Program-made: the position numbers and the translations under genes
Notes under the pieces: model-generated
Database searches by the model: none
What the model saw: only the letters and a program-made list of their open reading frames with translations
What the model was told of the DNA's origin: nothing
From: Chitinophagaceae bacterium
GTDB taxonomy: Bacteria; Bacteroidota; Bacteroidia; Chitinophagales; Chitinophagaceae
Reading direction: 5' to 3'
Assembly: GCA_017998385.1 (NCBI GenBank)
Contig: JAGODE010000020.1
Span: 1 to 33,690, forward strand
DNA: 33,690 nt
In this document: positions 33,401 to 33,690 of the stretch, in pieces
Position numbering within the stretch: the stretch's first letter is position 1
How the letters are laid out: each line of letters begins with the position of its first letter

Positions 33401-33661
33401 CGTGTGCGTTTCAGACCCATCCTCATGACATCCTTTGCCTTTATTGCCGGTCTGATACCGCTGGTAATTGCTACCGGCCCTGGCCGTATCGGCAACCGCA
33501 CTATCGGCACCTCTGCGCTCGGAGGTATGCTGCTGGGTACAGTGTTTGGCGTTATCATCATCCCCGGCCTCTATTTCATCTTTGGCAAAATTGCCGAAAG
33601 ACGGCTGGTGATAAACGAGGAAGAAAATCCATTAACAGAAGAAATTGATCATAATGTTTAA
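30497..33661 (+). CDS. RND multidrug efflux pump, HAE1 family
   Basis: A 1054-residue inner-membrane proton-driven pump of the AcrB type. It shows the expected 12-helix plan: TM1 (about 10-30), a large periplasmic porter domain (about 31-335), TM2-6 (about 340-500), a second porter half (about 560-870) and TM7-12. The TM4 proton relay reads VVDNAIVVIE with Asp409 present and Asn410 in the place of AcrB Asp408. TM10 Lys941 (GLLGKNAVLIVEFA) is present, as is the Arg-containing RFRPILMTSFAFIAG block of TM11. The substrate range is not predictable. The next gene overlaps its stop by 8 nt, consistent with an operon coding for the outer-membrane factor. Confidence 0.95.
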   Translation: MFNRFIQRPVLSIVISLIIVFLGVLAITGLPVTQFPSISPPKINVVADYPGANGELMIKSVIIPLERAINGVPGMKYMASDAGNDGEATIQVIFNLGTDPNVASLNVQNRVASVVNKLPPLVVREGVKISREESNMLMYINLYSDDPNTDQKFLFNLADINILSELKRVDGVGYADILGNREYAMRVWLKPDRMLAYKISADEIMEALSSQSLEASPGKTGESSGKRSQSFEYVLKYSGRFTTKEQYENVVVRSSPNGELLRLKDVANIEFGSSMYDIYSNLNGKPSAAIVLKQSYGSNASQVIENVKAKMKEIKASTFPKGMDYEISYDVSKFLDASIEKVIHTLVEAFILVGLVVFLFLGDWRSTLIPAMAVPVSLVGTFMFMQYFGITLNLITLFALVLAIGIVVDNAIVVIEAVHAKMETEHLSPRKATQKAMHEIAGAIVAITFVMAAVFIPVAFMSGPVGTFYRQFSITMATSIILSGVVALTLTPALCAMILKNNHGKPKKKTPIDRFIGGFNRWFDNTAGKYMKLLGLMVNRRLVTFLILIAFCAGTWLLSGKVPSGFIPNEDQGMFYAIIQTPPGSSLERTNEIAERLQKICESVDGVKSVSSLAGYEILTEGTGANSGTCLINLKDWKDRKQSVTEIMEELEEKSKDITGAAIEFFLPPAVPGYGAAGGFELRLLDKAGSGDYKLMEKVNNDFVNELKKRKELSSVFSFYSASFPQYMLRIDNDIAQQKGVSIENAMNTLSTLIGSNYEISFINFGRQYKVIVQASPEYRALPEDILRLYVKNNKEEMVPFSAFMKMDKVYGLSEITRHNMYNASEISGSAAPGYSSGEAIKVINEVAQQTLPRGFGIDWAGISKDEVSQGNQAVYIFLICLGFVYLILAAQYESFVLPLAVVLSLPTGVFGAFLLLSLTGLENNIYAQIAMVMLIGLLGKNAVLIVEFAVQRHRAGATVLQAALEGARVRFRPILMTSFAFIAGLIPLVIATGPGRIGNRTIGTSALGGMLLGTVFGVIIIPGLYFIFGKIAERRLVINEEENPLTEEIDHNV

Positions 33662-33690
33662 ATCTAAATTAACTATACCCGGCACAGGCC
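33654..33690 (+). CDS. Probable outer-membrane efflux factor, N-terminal start only
   Basis: Twelve codons (MFKSKLTIPGTG) begin at ATG 33654, overlapping the pump stop by 8 nt. The usual third gene of a Bacteroidota RND operon is a TolC-like lipoprotein channel. The visible part is too short to confirm the family, so the identity is from position alone. Confidence 0.45.
   Translation, partial: MFKSKLTIPGTG

Overview
The window looks like a chromosomal segment of a Bacteroidota bacterium, most likely family Chitinophagaceae (Chitinophaga/Niastella-like). The grounds are the gene families seen (GH78 rhamnosidase, PepSY-like secreted protein, PorT-type barrel, DUF983, HisKA_2 and LytTR signalling), several upstream sequences matching the Bacteroidota promoter form TTTG-N19/20-TAnnTTTG, weak Shine-Dalgarno sites, and GC content near 45-50 percent. 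I see no tRNA, rRNA, CRISPR array, insertion sequence or prophage. The genus is inferred from protein style, not from a marker gene.

Layout. 1-5782: tail of a sugar phosphate isomerase/epimerase (+), then a GH78 alpha-L-rhamnosidase and a P2A calcium-type ATPase (both -), with GGTAAAAGG-like repeats at gene ends. 6204-12274 (-): an alpha/beta hydrolase with its own terminator, a TPR sensor kinase (HisKA_2) translationally overlapping an NtrC-type response regulator, and a second sigma-54 activator with a GAF domain. 12275-13565: a divergent intergenic region with a perfect 9+9 inverted repeat and a near-consensus sigma-54 promoter facing an AraC-type regulator gene (+), which is followed by a 22-copy 9-nt tandem array. 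13566-16982 (-): a CHASE3-like hybrid kinase, a small membrane protein, a leader carrying an intrinsic terminator, and a LytTR response regulator. 17166-19459 (+): a DUF1003 protein, an unrecognised protein, a small basic secreted protein and a PepSY-like secreted protein. 19527-25946: beta carbonic anhydrase (-), an unknown protein behind a structured leader (+), an AhpD-like protein (+), DUF983 + AraC + 2H phosphoesterase (-), a secreted esterase (-) and a small outer-membrane barrel (+). 25998-28524: an unrecognised membrane protein (-), a VOC protein (-), a truncated Fic protein whose catalytic His is Asp (+), and a 51-residue membrane protein (-). 28778-33690 (+): a small secreted protein, then an RND tripartite efflux operon (adaptor, pump, start of the presumed outer-membrane factor).

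How the genes may work together. The kinase/regulator pair and the neighbouring GAF activator have almost the same DNA-recognition helix, so they may read the same operator. The inverted repeat and sigma-54-like promoter next to the GAF activator suggest that it controls itself and the divergent AraC gene. The efflux operon is a self-contained unit. Most remaining genes are independent housekeeping or stress functions. The best candidates for something undescribed are the sigma-54/AraC control region, the structured leader at 20332-20492, the terminator-bearing leader at 16006-16110, the nonamer array, and the Fic-like protein with an altered active site.
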